Under the pieces are notes generated by a model. It was not told where the DNA came from. It saw only the letters and a program-made list of their open reading frames with translations, and searched no databases. Positions 54,542 through 63,844 of a stretch of 64,000 nucleotides of DNA are shown here, one piece after another. Source of the stretch: Clostridium drakei (GTDB taxonomy: Bacteria > Bacillota > Clostridia > Clostridiales > Clostridiaceae); the NCBI RefSeq assembly GCF_000633595.2, contig NZ_JIBU02000022.1:39514-103513 (forward strand), written 5' to 3'. Position 1 is the first letter of the stretch. Each line of letters starts with the position of its first letter. The position numbers and the translations under genes are program-made.

Positions 54542-55498
54542 ATGCAGGTAAAAAAGAGGAGAAAAAATAAAAAGGTTAAGTTTATAAGAAGACGTTTAAT
54601 TTTAGCCTTTCTAATTATAGTTCTTATTTTATTATATAAAGAATATAAGGAGTATAATAGTAAAATAGTACAAGCTAATAAAACAATAGCTGCTAACAAA
54701 ACTAAGACAGTAAATAATATAAAATCAGAAACACCTAGTAATGAAGAAAAAGAAAATCATAAAGAAGATCGTCCAAAAGTTAAGAGAAATAATGTAAGTA
54801 GTGAAGGGCTAAAATATACTTATGATGCAAAAAAAATAAAAAATATATTAGATAATAAGGAAAAAAATGATGGTAAAAAAATAGCTTTTCTTACTTTTGA
54901 CGATGGTCCCTCTGTAACAGTAACACCTAAGATTTTAAGTGTGTTAAAAAATTATAATGTAAAAGCTACCTTTTGTTTAATTGGGAAAGAGATAAATACT
55001 AATGAAGGAAGTAAAAAAATAGTAAAGGAAATTTTTAAAGAAGGACATGCATTGGCAAATCATACTTATTCTCACAATTTAAAAAATCTATATCCTGAAA
55101 ACAAGATAAATGTAGAATATTTTATGGAAGAAGTGGAAGAAACTAACGCTGCAATAAAAAACATAGTTGGACAAGACTTTAATACAAGGGTGTTAAGAAT
55201 GCCCGGAGGTTATATGTCAAGAGAATATTATAAAGATCCTAATTTAGAAGAATTTAATACTAAATTGGAGGAAAAAGAAATGTATAGTATCGATTGGAAT
55301 GCTTACGACTTTGACTCAGAAGGCAGTAAAAAGAATGCATCAGAGCTGGTGAGTGAAGTAATAAAAAGCGTTGGAACAAAAGAAAAGATAGTTTTATTAA
55401 TGCATGATACATATGGTAAAGAAGAAACTGCTAAAGCACTTCCTCAAATAATAGAGTATTTAAAAGGGCAAGGATATGAATTTAGAACTATGTCATAG
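54542..55498 (+). CDS. Membrane-anchored polysaccharide deacetylase
   Basis: A 318-residue protein with an N-terminal membrane helix (LILAFLIIVLILLY), a Lys/Glu-rich linker and a NodB-fold catalytic domain (about 110-315). Motifs are complete: TFDDGPS (base Asp and metal Asp), NHTYSHN (two metal His), RMPGGYM (Arg), the DWNAYDFD region and LLMHD (final His). It removes N-acetyl groups from peptidoglycan or another surface glycan outside the cell, a common lysozyme-resistance target of ECF sigma factors, which fits its place after the sigma/anti-sigma locus (inference). Confidence 0.9.
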   Translation: MQVKKRRKNKKVKFIRRRLILAFLIIVLILLYKEYKEYNSKIVQANKTIAANKTKTVNNIKSETPSNEEKENHKEDRPKVKRNNVSSEGLKYTYDAKKIKNILDNKEKNDGKKIAFLTFDDGPSVTVTPKILSVLKNYNVKATFCLIGKEINTNEGSKKIVKEIFKEGHALANHTYSHNLKNLYPENKINVEYFMEEVEETNAAIKNIVGQDFNTRVLRMPGGYMSREYYKDPNLEEFNTKLEEKEMYSIDWNAYDFDSEGSKKNASELVSEVIKSVGTKEKIVLLMHDTYGKEETAKALPQIIEYLKGQGYEFRTMS

Positions 55499-55987
55499 AG
55501 TTAAAGTGTAAATAACATAGATATATTAGCCACAAAAACTATTCCAGTTTTTGTAATGGATCAGACCTCATAACCATCAAGCTAAGAAACCCAACTTTTG
55601 TTTTATTATATAATTTCTAGGAGAAAGTAGTAGAATATTTTTCACTCTTACGAGTAGAACTTTTAAAAGGAGAATTGTGCATTACTAAATTGTTTTAGTA
55701 TTATTCTTAGCTGAAAATTTTTGAAAGCCTTAGAACTTTAGTCCTGTTTGAGGGAACCGAGTTTGACAAAGTTCTTAGGCTTTCAAAAATTTTGAGCTTT
55801 ATTTTAAATTGGAAACTCTCTTCGTTTCATCAGAGGAGTAAGCGATTCGCACAAAATCGTAGATTTTGGCTCTCTGCTTAATACATTTAGCCGTGAGAAC
55901 ACCCTTATAATATATCACAAAATAAAAGTTAAAATTCAAACTTCCACTGTACTTTAAGTTACATCGCAATGTGCTTATATTATGTTA
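55499..55987. other. Convergent gap with an interrupted palindrome
   Basis: No gene is seen between the deacetylase and the M20 hydrolase. The first 180 bp show nothing recognisable. From 55687 a truncated and interrupted copy of the type-C palindrome fills the gap. Confidence 0.65.
55687..55970. repeat. Type-C inverted repeat copy 3, truncated and interrupted
   Basis: The left arm begins abruptly (ctaaattgttttagtatta) and lacks the outer 60 bp of copies 1 and 2. The centre (AGTCCTGTTTGAGGG then AACCGAGTTTGAC) is conserved. The right arm is split by about 75 bp of unrelated DNA (about 55808-55883) before continuing with catttagccgtga and the terminal module ending tcgcaatgtgcttat. Orientation equals copy 1. 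Confidence 0.8.
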
Positions 55988-57196
55988 CTACAAATTTCTA
56001 TTCCTACATCTGTTGAATTCTTCTTTAATCTCCAATAGCTTATGTTCATCTGTCAAAAGAGTAAGCCCTGTAAGTGCTAAAGCCTTTGATGCTGTTATCA
56101 AAGCTTCATCCCCTTTTTTTGATTTAGCAGCTTCTCTAAATTCAGGTGTATGCGCACACAAACTTTTATCACCTATTTTTATAATAGGCTGAATGGTTGG
56201 AATTACTTGGCTTACATTACCTGCATCTGTAGAACCTATACCTTTTTTAGGAATATTATCTATATTTATTCCAAGTAATTTTAGATTTTCTGAAAATACT
56301 TCATCAAATTTTTCATTTATAACAAAGTTATCTACTTCATTTTGAAAAAAGCTTATATTAACTTTAGCGCCAGTACTTAAAGCTGCTCCTTTCGCAATAT
56401 TTTTCACCTTTTCTGTAACTAAAGCACAATTTTCTTTTGTAAATGCACGTATAAAGAATTTAGCCTTTGCATAATCTGGAACAATGTTTGGTGCACTTCC
56501 TCCATCAGTTATAATTCCGTGCATTCTAACATCATCTGTTACATGCTGTCTTAAAGCATTTATTCCATTGAAAAGCTGAATTACCCCATCTAGTGCATTT
56601 ATACCATTTTCAGGAGCAGATGCAGCATGGGAAGCTTTGCCTATAAATTCAAATTGTATTGGATTATTAGCTAAAGAATATGGAGTTACAGAGTTTTCTC
56701 CTCCAGGGTGAACCATTAAACAAGCATCTACACCCTTAAATAATCCCTGTTTGACAAAGGTTGCCTTTGCACTGCCATTTTCTCCTCCTTCTTCAGCAGG
56801 CGTTCCAAACACTAAAACTTCTCCACCAATTTCATCTATGTATTTAGATAAAGTAATAGCCGCTGCTGTACTAGCAGTTCCTATAATATTATGACCACAG
56901 CCATGTCCTAAATTTGGAAGAGCATCATATTCTGCTAAAAATCCTATAGTAGGTCCAGAATTTTTACTGGATTTCTTTCTAGCTATGAAAGAAGTAGGAT
57001 GACCTGCTAACGCTTTTTCTACCTGAAACCCTTCTTTTTTTAAAGTGTCTATAAGCAGTTCAGAAGCATAAACCTCCTCATTTCCTATTTCAGGATGCTC
57101 ATGTATCTTATGGCTTATATCTATATAATTTTCTTTCTTATTTTCTAATTCATCAATTATATCTTGTTTAATTTTTTTAACATTCTGTATATTCAT
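55988..57196 (-). CDS. M20-family metallo-amidohydrolase
   Basis: A 402-residue peptidase/amidohydrolase. The di-metal site is visible in LPNLGHGCGHN, the catalytic PAEEGGENGSAK, LMVHPGGEN and the C-terminal GSTDAGNVSQ, with the lid-domain segment GKASHAASAPENG. These enzymes cleave N-acyl amino acids or small peptides. Coming last in the run after metNIQ and the gamma-lyase-like gene, it may release methionine or cysteine from N-acyl or peptide forms (inference). ATG 57196 with a GGGGGC ribosome site. Confidence 0.88.
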   Translation of the reverse strand: MNIQNVKKIKQDIIDELENKKENYIDISHKIHEHPEIGNEEVYASELLIDTLKKEGFQVEKALAGHPTSFIARKKSSKNSGPTIGFLAEYDALPNLGHGCGHNIIGTASTAAAITLSKYIDEIGGEVLVFGTPAEEGGENGSAKATFVKQGLFKGVDACLMVHPGGENSVTPYSLANNPIQFEFIGKASHAASAPENGINALDGVIQLFNGINALRQHVTDDVRMHGIITDGGSAPNIVPDYAKAKFFIRAFTKENCALVTEKVKNIAKGAALSTGAKVNISFFQNEVDNFVINEKFDEVFSENLKLLGINIDNIPKKGIGSTDAGNVSQVIPTIQPIIKIGDKSLCAHTPEFREAAKSKKGDEALITASKALALTGLTLLTDEHKLLEIKEEFNRCRNRNL

Positions 57197-57249
57197 GTAT
57201 GAATGCCCCCTTTAAATGTAAGTAAACTTATCTATAAGCTTTCAATTGT

Positions 57250-58428
57250 TTATATTTTATTTAATGCCTTGTCAAATTCGGAAATTAAATCATCTATATT
57301 TTCTAATCCCGTTGAAACTCTAATCAAGCCCTTTGAAATATTGGCCTTTTTAAGTTCTTCATCATTTAATGCTCTATGAGAAGTTTTAACAGGGTAAGAA
57401 ACTGATGTAGTAACTCCTGCTAAACTTGGTACAAACTTTATTGTTTCAAGCTCCCTTATAAGATCGTAAGCTCCCTTTTCCCCATTTTTCAAATCAATAC
57501 TGAGCATACCTCCATATAAGTTACTATTGAAAATCTTATTTGCAATTTTATAAGAAGGTGAACTTATAAGTCCTGGATAATATACATTTTCAATTTTAGG
57601 ATGTTTTTCTAGAAACTCTGCTAATTTTAAAGCATTATTTGAATGCTGAATTATCCTAAGTTCTAATGTTCTCAAACTTCTTATTAAAAGCCATGCATCA
57701 AAAGGACTCATCATAGGTCCATATAATGCTCCTGTATTTTTTACCTTATTTATAGTCTCTTTATCTGAAACTACGGCTCCTCCTGTTACATCACTGTGTC
57801 CATTTAAATATTTTGTGGCACTGTAAACTATCACGTCCGCTCCTAATTTTAGTGGTTGGCATACCACAGCTGTAGCAAAAGTATTATCTACCATTAACTT
57901 TGCATTATGATTATGAGCTTTATTAGAAATATCATTTATATCAATAGCTTCCATCAATGGATTTGATATGGTTTCTACATATACTAATTTTGTATTTGGC
58001 TTAAAGTATTTTTCTACATCATCATTTATAATATCAACAAATGTAACCTCTACATTAAATTTATCTAATTCAACCTTAAGAAATTGATAAGTTCCTCCAT
58101 ATAATACATTTGAAGCTATTATATGATCCCCTGCTTTTACTTGTGAAATAATAGCCATAGTAATAGCAGCCATTCCTGAAGAAAATACTTGAGCATCTTC
58201 TCCTTCATCTATGTTTGCAATTATTTCCTGCAGTGCATCATGAACTGGGTTTCCATTTCTTGAATACACATAGCCCTTAACTCCTCCTTCATATACTGCA
58301 TCTAATGTTTCTACATCATCAAAAACAAATACTGAACTCATTGATATAGGTATTGACTTTGCTGAAGATATTGATGGGGGATTCTTTTCTCCTAAATGAG
58401 CAAGACTTGTTGCAAAACTTTTTTTCAT
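57250..58428 (-). CDS. Cys/Met-metabolism PLP enzyme (methionine gamma-lyase/cystathionine lyase type)
   Basis: A 392-residue fold-type I PLP enzyme of the transsulfuration family. It has YSRNGNPVHDALQEIIAN, the PLP-phosphate loop SSGMAAI, the Asp in VDNTFATAVVCQPL, and the Schiff-base Lys in YSATKYLNGHSDVTGG. The C-terminal LIRVSTGLENIDDLI is intact. Whether it is a gamma-lyase, beta-lyase or gamma-synthase cannot be settled by eye; the SAM-controlled Met uptake context favours Met or Cys breakdown or interconversion. ATG 58428 is chosen for its GAGGAAGAG ribosome site. Confidence 0.87.
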   Translation of the reverse strand: MKKSFATSLAHLGEKNPPSISSAKSIPISMSSVFVFDDVETLDAVYEGGVKGYVYSRNGNPVHDALQEIIANIDEGEDAQVFSSGMAAITMAIISQVKAGDHIIASNVLYGGTYQFLKVELDKFNVEVTFVDIINDDVEKYFKPNTKLVYVETISNPLMEAIDINDISNKAHNHNAKLMVDNTFATAVVCQPLKLGADVIVYSATKYLNGHSDVTGGAVVSDKETINKVKNTGALYGPMMSPFDAWLLIRSLRTLELRIIQHSNNALKLAEFLEKHPKIENVYYPGLISSPSYKIANKIFNSNLYGGMLSIDLKNGEKGAYDLIRELETIKFVPSLAGVTTSVSYPVKTSHRALNDEELKKANISKGLIRVSTGLENIDDLISEFDKALNKI

Positions 58429-58540
58429 ATTACTCTTCCTCCAAACTTCCATTTATTTAAATAGTCATTTTTATAACTTATTATCCTAAATAAATATTTT
58501 TAAAATCTCTTTGTCTGCATAATTTATACTTATATAATGA

Positions 58541-59365
58541 TCAATTTGAACCATAGCTTCTGCAGTGAATCCATCCACTATATTCCGATGTATCCTTATT
58601 TTCCTTAAGCACTTCTTTTTCCTTTAAATATTTATTAGCATCCATTCCATAAATTTTTCTATCTTCTCCAACAGGGCATACCTTTATACATACTCCACAT
58701 GGATATTTATAAGCACCTTTAAGTTCAGCATGATATTTAGCACATTTTTCTTTATCCATTTTAAAAATAGAGCCCTCCTTTGAAGAAAATGCTTCTGTTG
58801 GACAACATTTTTTGCATATACTACATTTAATACATAATTCCTCTTCACACATTTCATCTTCTGGAATAACAGCATCAGTAAAAACTGATACAAGCCTTAC
58901 CCTTGGACCAAACTCCTTTGTAAGTAAAGTATGATTACATCCAATGGTACCTAGTCCAGCATATTTACCTGCTAACACATGAGAAAAAGCTGCTTCTGGC
59001 TTTTTAACAAGTACAGAAATATCACCATAGCAATCTCTTGGGAAAAAAAGTGCTTTATGACCTTTCTTATTAAGATAATTGGCAAGCTTATATGCCATAT
59101 CATCTAATAACCGATTTGTAGTATTATACAATTCAGAATAAACAACTGAAGGAGTTGTTTCAAGCATAGGTAAAAATATCTGTAGTCCTAAAACAATCAC
59201 TATTTTAGTTCCAGGCCATATATTTTGAGGAAAAAATTCTGACTTAGTGTCTTTAAATTCTTCCCATCTTTCTACAGAAGCAAACCCTAAAAGATTTGCT
59301 CCCATTTTTTCTACTTCCTTAATAATAGATGCTTTTAGTTCATAACCCTTATTATTTTCAATCAT
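58541..59365 (-). CDS. 4Fe-4S double-cluster protein related to epoxyqueuosine reductase
   Basis: A 274-residue cytoplasmic protein. The N-terminal half has the epoxyqueuosine-reductase-like fold (KMGANLLGFAS-type start, AGKYAGLGTIGCNHTLLTKEFGPRVRL in part). The C-terminal half has two ferredoxin motifs, CIKCSICKKCCPTEAF and YPCGVCIKVCPVG, joined by a spacer, for two 4Fe-4S clusters. Members of this group without the cobalamin part are of unknown function and are common beside Met and Cys genes in anaerobes. ATG 59365 has AAGGAG at 8 nt. Confidence 0.8.
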   Translation of the reverse strand: MIENNKGYELKASIIKEVEKMGANLLGFASVERWEEFKDTKSEFFPQNIWPGTKIVIVLGLQIFLPMLETTPSVVYSELYNTTNRLLDDMAYKLANYLNKKGHKALFFPRDCYGDISVLVKKPEAAFSHVLAGKYAGLGTIGCNHTLLTKEFGPRVRLVSVFTDAVIPEDEMCEEELCIKCSICKKCCPTEAFSSKEGSIFKMDKEKCAKYHAELKGAYKYPCGVCIKVCPVGEDRKIYGMDANKYLKEKEVLKENKDTSEYSGWIHCRSYGSN

Positions 59366-59399
59366 ATCCAAAACTCCTTCATAAGATAAACACTAACTT

Positions 59400-60230
59400 T
59401 TAAAACACAGGTACTTGAGCACCTTTATATGTTTCTTTTATAAACTGCTTTATATCATCACTTTGATAAGCTTTAAGTACTTTTTTGTAAGCCTCATTAT
59501 CCTTATCTTTTTCTCTAGCAGCTATTAAATTTATATAAGGCTTAGCTTTGTCATTAGTAACATCCTCTATAAGTATAGAATCTTTAACTGGATTAAATTT
59601 TGCATCTATTGCAACTCCGCTATTTATTATAGCTAAATCAACATCCTGAAGAGATCTTGGAATTTGAGTTGCTACAAGCTCTACAAATTGAATGTTTTTT
59701 GGATTTTCTGATATATCCTTAAGTGTTGGTAAATTTCCTACACCATCTTTTAATTTTATTAGTCCTGCACTTTGAAGTAAGTTTAGCCCTCTCCCCTCAT
59801 TAGTTGCATCATTAGGAATAGCTATCTTACCACCATTTTTAATATCCTTAACAGATTTTAAAGTTTTTGAATATACTGCAAGAGGTGCAAGCACAGTATC
59901 ACCTATGGCAATTATTTGTAAATTATGTTCTTTCTTAAATTTATCTAAATAAGCATGATGTTGGAATGCATTTAAATCAATTTCTCCCTGAGCAAGTGCT
60001 AAATTAGGACGTACATAATCTGAAAAGCTAACTACTTGCAAATCAATATTATCTTTTGCAACCTTTTCTTTAACTTTGTCCCATATCTTATGATCATCAC
60101 CTGTTATACCTATTTTTACTACTTGTTTTTTATTAGAGCTAGTTTGCTGTGAACCACTGCTTGCTCCACAACCTGATAAAAGTCCTAAAGATAACGTTAT
60201 TGCTAAAAATATACCTGTAAATTTTTTCAT
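59400..60230 (-). CDS. metQ: Methionine ABC transporter substrate-binding lipoprotein
   Basis: A 276-residue NlpA/MetQ lipoprotein. The signal peptide has lipobox LLSGC (Cys 21), then a periplasmic-type binding domain with FSDYVRPNLALAQGEIDLNAF, YLDKFKKEHN and IAIPNDATNEGRGL. It captures D- or L-methionine at the cell surface for MetNI. It lies 99 bp after metI with a small hairpin between them, which may give it separate mRNA stability. Confidence 0.93.
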   Translation of the reverse strand: MKKFTGIFLAITLSLGLLSGCGASSGSQQTSSNKKQVVKIGITGDDHKIWDKVKEKVAKDNIDLQVVSFSDYVRPNLALAQGEIDLNAFQHHAYLDKFKKEHNLQIIAIGDTVLAPLAVYSKTLKSVKDIKNGGKIAIPNDATNEGRGLNLLQSAGLIKLKDGVGNLPTLKDISENPKNIQFVELVATQIPRSLQDVDLAIINSGVAIDAKFNPVKDSILIEDVTNDKAKPYINLIAAREKDKDNEAYKKVLKAYQSDDIKQFIKETYKGAQVPVF

Positions 60231-60298
60231 GAATCTTCCTCCTTTTAGTCGGAAACACTGAGTCGTTAATCCTACTCGCTCCCGCTCGTGAACTACTC

Positions 60299-60323
60299 GT
60301 TAAAGTCCATTTAGGACTTTAAC
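60299..60323. promoter_or_regulatory. Perfect hairpin between metI and metQ
   Basis: GTTAAAGTCC and GGACTTTAAC around a 5-nt centre (atttA) form a perfect stem with no T-run. A GC-richer tract (actcgctcccgctcg) sits next to it on the metQ side. It may mark an mRNA processing or stabilising site that sets the level of metQ. Confidence 0.55.
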
Positions 60324-60329
60324 CTCCTT

Positions 60330-61025
60330 TTAATGTGTTACTAATTTTGATAAAATATCTCCTAAAAATTGAATAATATTAACAATAATTAAAAGTACAA
60401 TTATTGTAGCTACCATAATATCAGTTTGAAAATATTGATATCCATAGCGTATTGCAAAATCACCAAGTCCACCTCCTCCAACAGTACCTGCCATAGCTGA
60501 CAATCCAATTAAGCTTATAATTGTTATGGTTACAGCATGAATAATTCCTGGCAGTCCTTCTTTTAACATTACTCTAAATATGATTTCTAGAGGACTTGAG
60601 CCCATAGCTTGTGCAGCTTCAATTACTCCTTTATCTATATCAAGTAGTGCTGATTCAATTTGTCTTGCAAAGAAAGGAGTACATCCAAATATGAGTGGAA
60701 CAAGAGCCCCCTTAGTACCTATGGTAGTACCTACTAAAAGTCTTGTAAGTGGAATGATAGCTGCAAGAAGAATAATAAATGGTATAGATCTAAATATATT
60801 AATTATTTTTGCAAACACTCCATTAATAATCTTATTTTCTAATATATTTCCTTCCCTTGTAACTACCAATGTAACTCCTAAAACAACTCCAATAATTGCT
60901 GATATAATTCCTGAAATGGCAACCATATAAAAAGTTTCAAATAATGATTTTATCATATCAGGATAGAGTTTTACTAAATTTGGTGCTATATTATTTAAAT
61001 ATTCAATCAATTTTATCGCCTCCAT
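60330..61025 (-). CDS. metI: Methionine ABC transporter permease
   Basis: A 231-residue MetI-type inner-membrane permease with five hydrophobic helices and the ATPase-coupling loop EAAQAMGSSPLEIIFRVMLKEGLPG (EAA motif). Together with MetN and MetQ it imports methionine. It starts 14 bp after metN. Confidence 0.93.
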   Translation of the reverse strand: MEAIKLIEYLNNIAPNLVKLYPDMIKSLFETFYMVAISGIISAIIGVVLGVTLVVTREGNILENKIINGVFAKIINIFRSIPFIILLAAIIPLTRLLVGTTIGTKGALVPLIFGCTPFFARQIESALLDIDKGVIEAAQAMGSSPLEIIFRVMLKEGLPGIIHAVTITIISLIGLSAMAGTVGGGGLGDFAIRYGYQYFQTDIMVATIIVLLIIVNIIQFLGDILSKLVTH

Positions 61026-61039
61026 AAAGTTTTTAGCAT

Positions 61040-62110
61040 TTAATTACTGCTAACTTTTAATTTTTTATCATCTTTTTTAATCTCTATTGTATCTACAGAA
61101 ATATTATTTTCTTCTAAATATTTTATTGAATTTGCTATACCTTCATTAGATCCATTTAACTTTACTATTAAATTACCAATTGGGGTATGCTGGATGATTT
61201 CTATATTTCCAAATAATATACTTGCATCAACTCTAAATTTCCTTGAAATTTTGGAAATGAAAGCATGGCCTGTTTTTTCTCCTGTAAAAGATATTCTTAC
61301 CACCTTCTCTCCTTCTGTAATTTCATTAAAAGCAAAGTTTTCTTTTTTAAGGAAATCATAAATTTTTTCATAGTGAAATAATGAGCCTATAAATCTTTTT
61401 GTTATCTCTGATTTTGGATTTGTAAATATATCTATTACAGGTCCTTGTTCTACTATTTGTCCTCCATCAATTACTGCTGCCTTTTGACAAATTTCCTTAA
61501 CAACTTCCATTTGATGGGTTATAATCACTATAGTTAATTTCAGCTTTTCATTAATATCCTTAAGCAATTTCAAAATCGCTCCAGTAGTTTGCGGATCTAA
61601 AGCTGAAGTTGCTTCATCACATAAAAGCACTTCAGGGTCATTGGCTAAAGCTCTAGCAATACCCACTCTTTGTTTCTGTCCACCACTTAACTGTGAAGGA
61701 TAAACATCAACCTTTTCTTCAAGTTCCACTAGTTTTAAAAGGCTTAGTACTTTTTCTTTTATTTCTTGTTTGCTCAATCCTTTACCCTTTAAAGGATAAG
61801 CTACATTTTCAAATACAGTTCTGCTTCTCATAAGATTGAAATTTTGAAATATCATTCCAATTTTTTCTCTACTTTTTCTGAGCTCTTTTCTTGAAAGCTG
61901 TGTTAAATTTTTTCCATTTACAATTACATCTCCTGAAGTAGGCTTTTCCAATAAATTTATACATCTAATCAAAGTACTTTTACCAGCTCCGCTATACCCT
62001 ATAATTCCATAAACTTCACCAGCTTTAATATGAAGATTAATTTCTTTTAAGGCTTCCACCTTGACATTACCATTTGTATAAATTTTTTTAATGTTATTTA
62101 AACATATCAT
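61040..62110 (-). CDS. metN: Methionine ABC transporter ATP-binding protein
   Basis: A 356-residue ATPase. It has Walker A GYSGAGKSTLIRC, signature LSGGQKQRVGIARAL, Walker B VLLCDEATSALDP, and the C-terminal NIL regulatory domain (about 270-350) that binds methionine and inhibits transport when the cell has enough. First gene of the SAM-I-controlled metNIQ operon; the riboswitch and its terminator lie just upstream. Confidence 0.95.
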   Translation of the reverse strand: MICLNNIKKIYTNGNVKVEALKEINLHIKAGEVYGIIGYSGAGKSTLIRCINLLEKPTSGDVIVNGKNLTQLSRKELRKSREKIGMIFQNFNLMRSRTVFENVAYPLKGKGLSKQEIKEKVLSLLKLVELEEKVDVYPSQLSGGQKQRVGIARALANDPEVLLCDEATSALDPQTTGAILKLLKDINEKLKLTIVIITHQMEVVKEICQKAAVIDGGQIVEQGPVIDIFTNPKSEITKRFIGSLFHYEKIYDFLKKENFAFNEITEGEKVVRISFTGEKTGHAFISKISRKFRVDASILFGNIEIIQHTPIGNLIVKLNGSNEGIANSIKYLEENNISVDTIEIKKDDKKLKVSSN

Positions 62111-62144
62111 TTTTGTCCCTCCTTAATTTATACTTGCTTATTTA

Positions 62145-62182
62145 TTTAAAAAATAAAAAATCCTCTTCGAAGAAGAGGATTT
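62145..62182 (-). terminator. Riboswitch-controlled terminator of metNIQ
   Basis: On the minus strand AAATCCTCTTC and GAAGAGGATTT form a strong stem around a TTCG-like turn, followed by TTTATTTTTT. It is the OFF-state hairpin of the SAM-I riboswitch. Confidence 0.92.
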
Positions 62183-62340
62183 CCATTATAAAAAACCGTA
62201 CTAAAGTACATAAATTTTCTATACCACTCTCATCTTCCAGAACAAAGTTCTGCTGGAATTAGCACCTTTACATGCTCGCTGCATGTGGTTGCTGAAACTT
62301 CATAGGGCCAGTCCCTCAGTTTCTCTTGATAAGGTAAAAA
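62183..62340 (-). promoter_or_regulatory. SAM-I (S-box) riboswitch
   Basis: On the minus strand the aptamer (about 62335-62224) shows the class hallmarks in order: cttatcaagagaaactgag, ggactggccc, atgaagtttcagcaacc, the aaggtgctaattcc turn, and a closing gatgagag. SAM binding is expected to free the terminator at 62145-62182 and shut off metNIQ. An antiterminator can form with the sequence around gtactttagtac between aptamer and terminator. Confidence 0.96.
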
Positions 62341-62480
62341 ATATTCACTTTTAAATTCATGTTTCTGTCCCAAACATTTAAGTATTTAATGATTTACATT
62401 ATAATTATAATTTGCCACACTGTCAATACCTTTTATGACTAAAATTTATATTTTTTTAATTGAATGTGTATGAAAATATT

Positions 62481-63773
62481 CTAAAAAAAGGTTAAATACA
62501 GCAATAATATATTTAATGATATTATTACAGTTGCTATCAATCCACCTAAAATCTTAGTAAATTTATTATTAACTAACATTCCCATTAAATCCTTACGATT
62601 TGATATATATAACATTTGAATAATTGGAAATGGAAGTATAAAACTTAAAGCAACTTGGCTTAGCACAAGCACATACATTGGATTGATTCCCATTGCTATA
62701 ATTACCATAGCTGGTGACATAGTTATAAGTCTTCTTAAGTTTATTGGAATACTTAAATTAACAAAACCTTTCATGATAGTTTGGCCTGCTATAGTTCCTA
62801 CTGCAGAAGAGGATAATCCTGATGCCAAAAGTGCAATTCCGAAAGCACCACTTGAGAAAGCTCCTAACAAAGGCTGTAATGATTTATGTGCTTCTTCTAT
62901 AGTACCAACTGCTATTCCATTTTTATAAAACACTGCAGCAGATACTATAAGCATTGCAGCATTAACTATAAATGCAATATTCATGGCTACAACTATATCT
63001 ATCTTTTCCATTTTAAGATGTTGCAATTTATCTAAATTAGATGAACCTGATTTTCTATATTGAACTAAATGAGAATGTAGATATATTACATGAGGCATAA
63101 CTGTAGCTCCAAGCATACCAACAGCAATTAAAACTGCTTCATTATTAGGCAACATAGGAATTATGGTATGCATACCTACTTCAATCCAATCTGGTTTGGA
63201 AAGAAATAACTCTATAGTATATGCTATACAAATTATAGTTATCAATAAAGTTATAATAATTTCTATAGCTCTTTGACCATACTTCTCCATATATACTATC
63301 ATAAAAGTTATTATTCCAGTCAACAGTCCTGCATATATTAAAGGAATTTTAAACAATAAGTATAATCCTAAAGTTCCACCAAGAAACTCTGCTAAATCAG
63401 TTGCAATAGCTCCTAATTCAGCAACAATCCAAAAAATCCAATTTACAGATTTAGGAAAAACTTCAGCACACATCTCCGGAAGATTTTTTCCTGTTGCTAT
63501 ACCTAATTTTGCAGACATAGTTTGTAGAAATATGGCCATTATATTACTGAACAATATTACCCAAATCAGTTCATAATTGAACTTAGCTCCACCACTTATA
63601 TTTGTTGCAAAATTTCCTGGGTCAATATATGCTACACTAATAATAAATGCAGGTCCTAGATATTTTAATAACTGTTTTATTTTAAACAGTATTTTATTAT
63701 TTTGAACACCGATGACTGTTAACTCATCAGAGACAACATTTAACTCAATTGCACTTCTATCACTTCTCATCAT
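62481..63773 (-). CDS. mntH: Nramp-family manganese/divalent metal transporter
   Basis: A 430-residue proton-coupled metal importer with 11 hydrophobic helices. The first helix has YIDPGNFATNISGGA (the DPGN metal motif) and helix 6 shows GATVMPHVIYLHSHL (the M-P-H metal site). It imports Mn2+, Fe2+ or related ions. Start ATG 63773 with a second ATG just after it. A possible metal-regulator operator is annotated upstream. Confidence 0.94.
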   Translation of the reverse strand: MMRSDRSAIELNVVSDELTVIGVQNNKILFKIKQLLKYLGPAFIISVAYIDPGNFATNISGGAKFNYELIWVILFSNIMAIFLQTMSAKLGIATGKNLPEMCAEVFPKSVNWIFWIVAELGAIATDLAEFLGGTLGLYLLFKIPLIYAGLLTGIITFMIVYMEKYGQRAIEIIITLLITIICIAYTIELFLSKPDWIEVGMHTIIPMLPNNEAVLIAVGMLGATVMPHVIYLHSHLVQYRKSGSSNLDKLQHLKMEKIDIVVAMNIAFIVNAAMLIVSAAVFYKNGIAVGTIEEAHKSLQPLLGAFSSGAFGIALLASGLSSSAVGTIAGQTIMKGFVNLSIPINLRRLITMSPAMVIIAMGINPMYVLVLSQVALSFILPFPIIQMLYISNRKDLMGMLVNNKFTKILGGLIATVIISLNILLLYLTFF

Positions 63774-63828
63774 TATACACCTCAGCTATTTATTTTATTT
63801 TCCAGATATAATATAATTTATTAGGGGT

Positions 63829-63844
63829 TAAATATCTTACCCTA
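63829..63844. promoter_or_regulatory. Possible DtxR/MntR-type operator upstream of mntH
   Basis: CTTACCCTAGCCTAAG is an imperfect palindrome with outer CTTA/TAAG and central CTAG, similar in style to DtxR-family metal-regulator sites. It lies about 55-70 bp before mntH, where a metal repressor would act. The match is by eye only. Confidence 0.4.
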
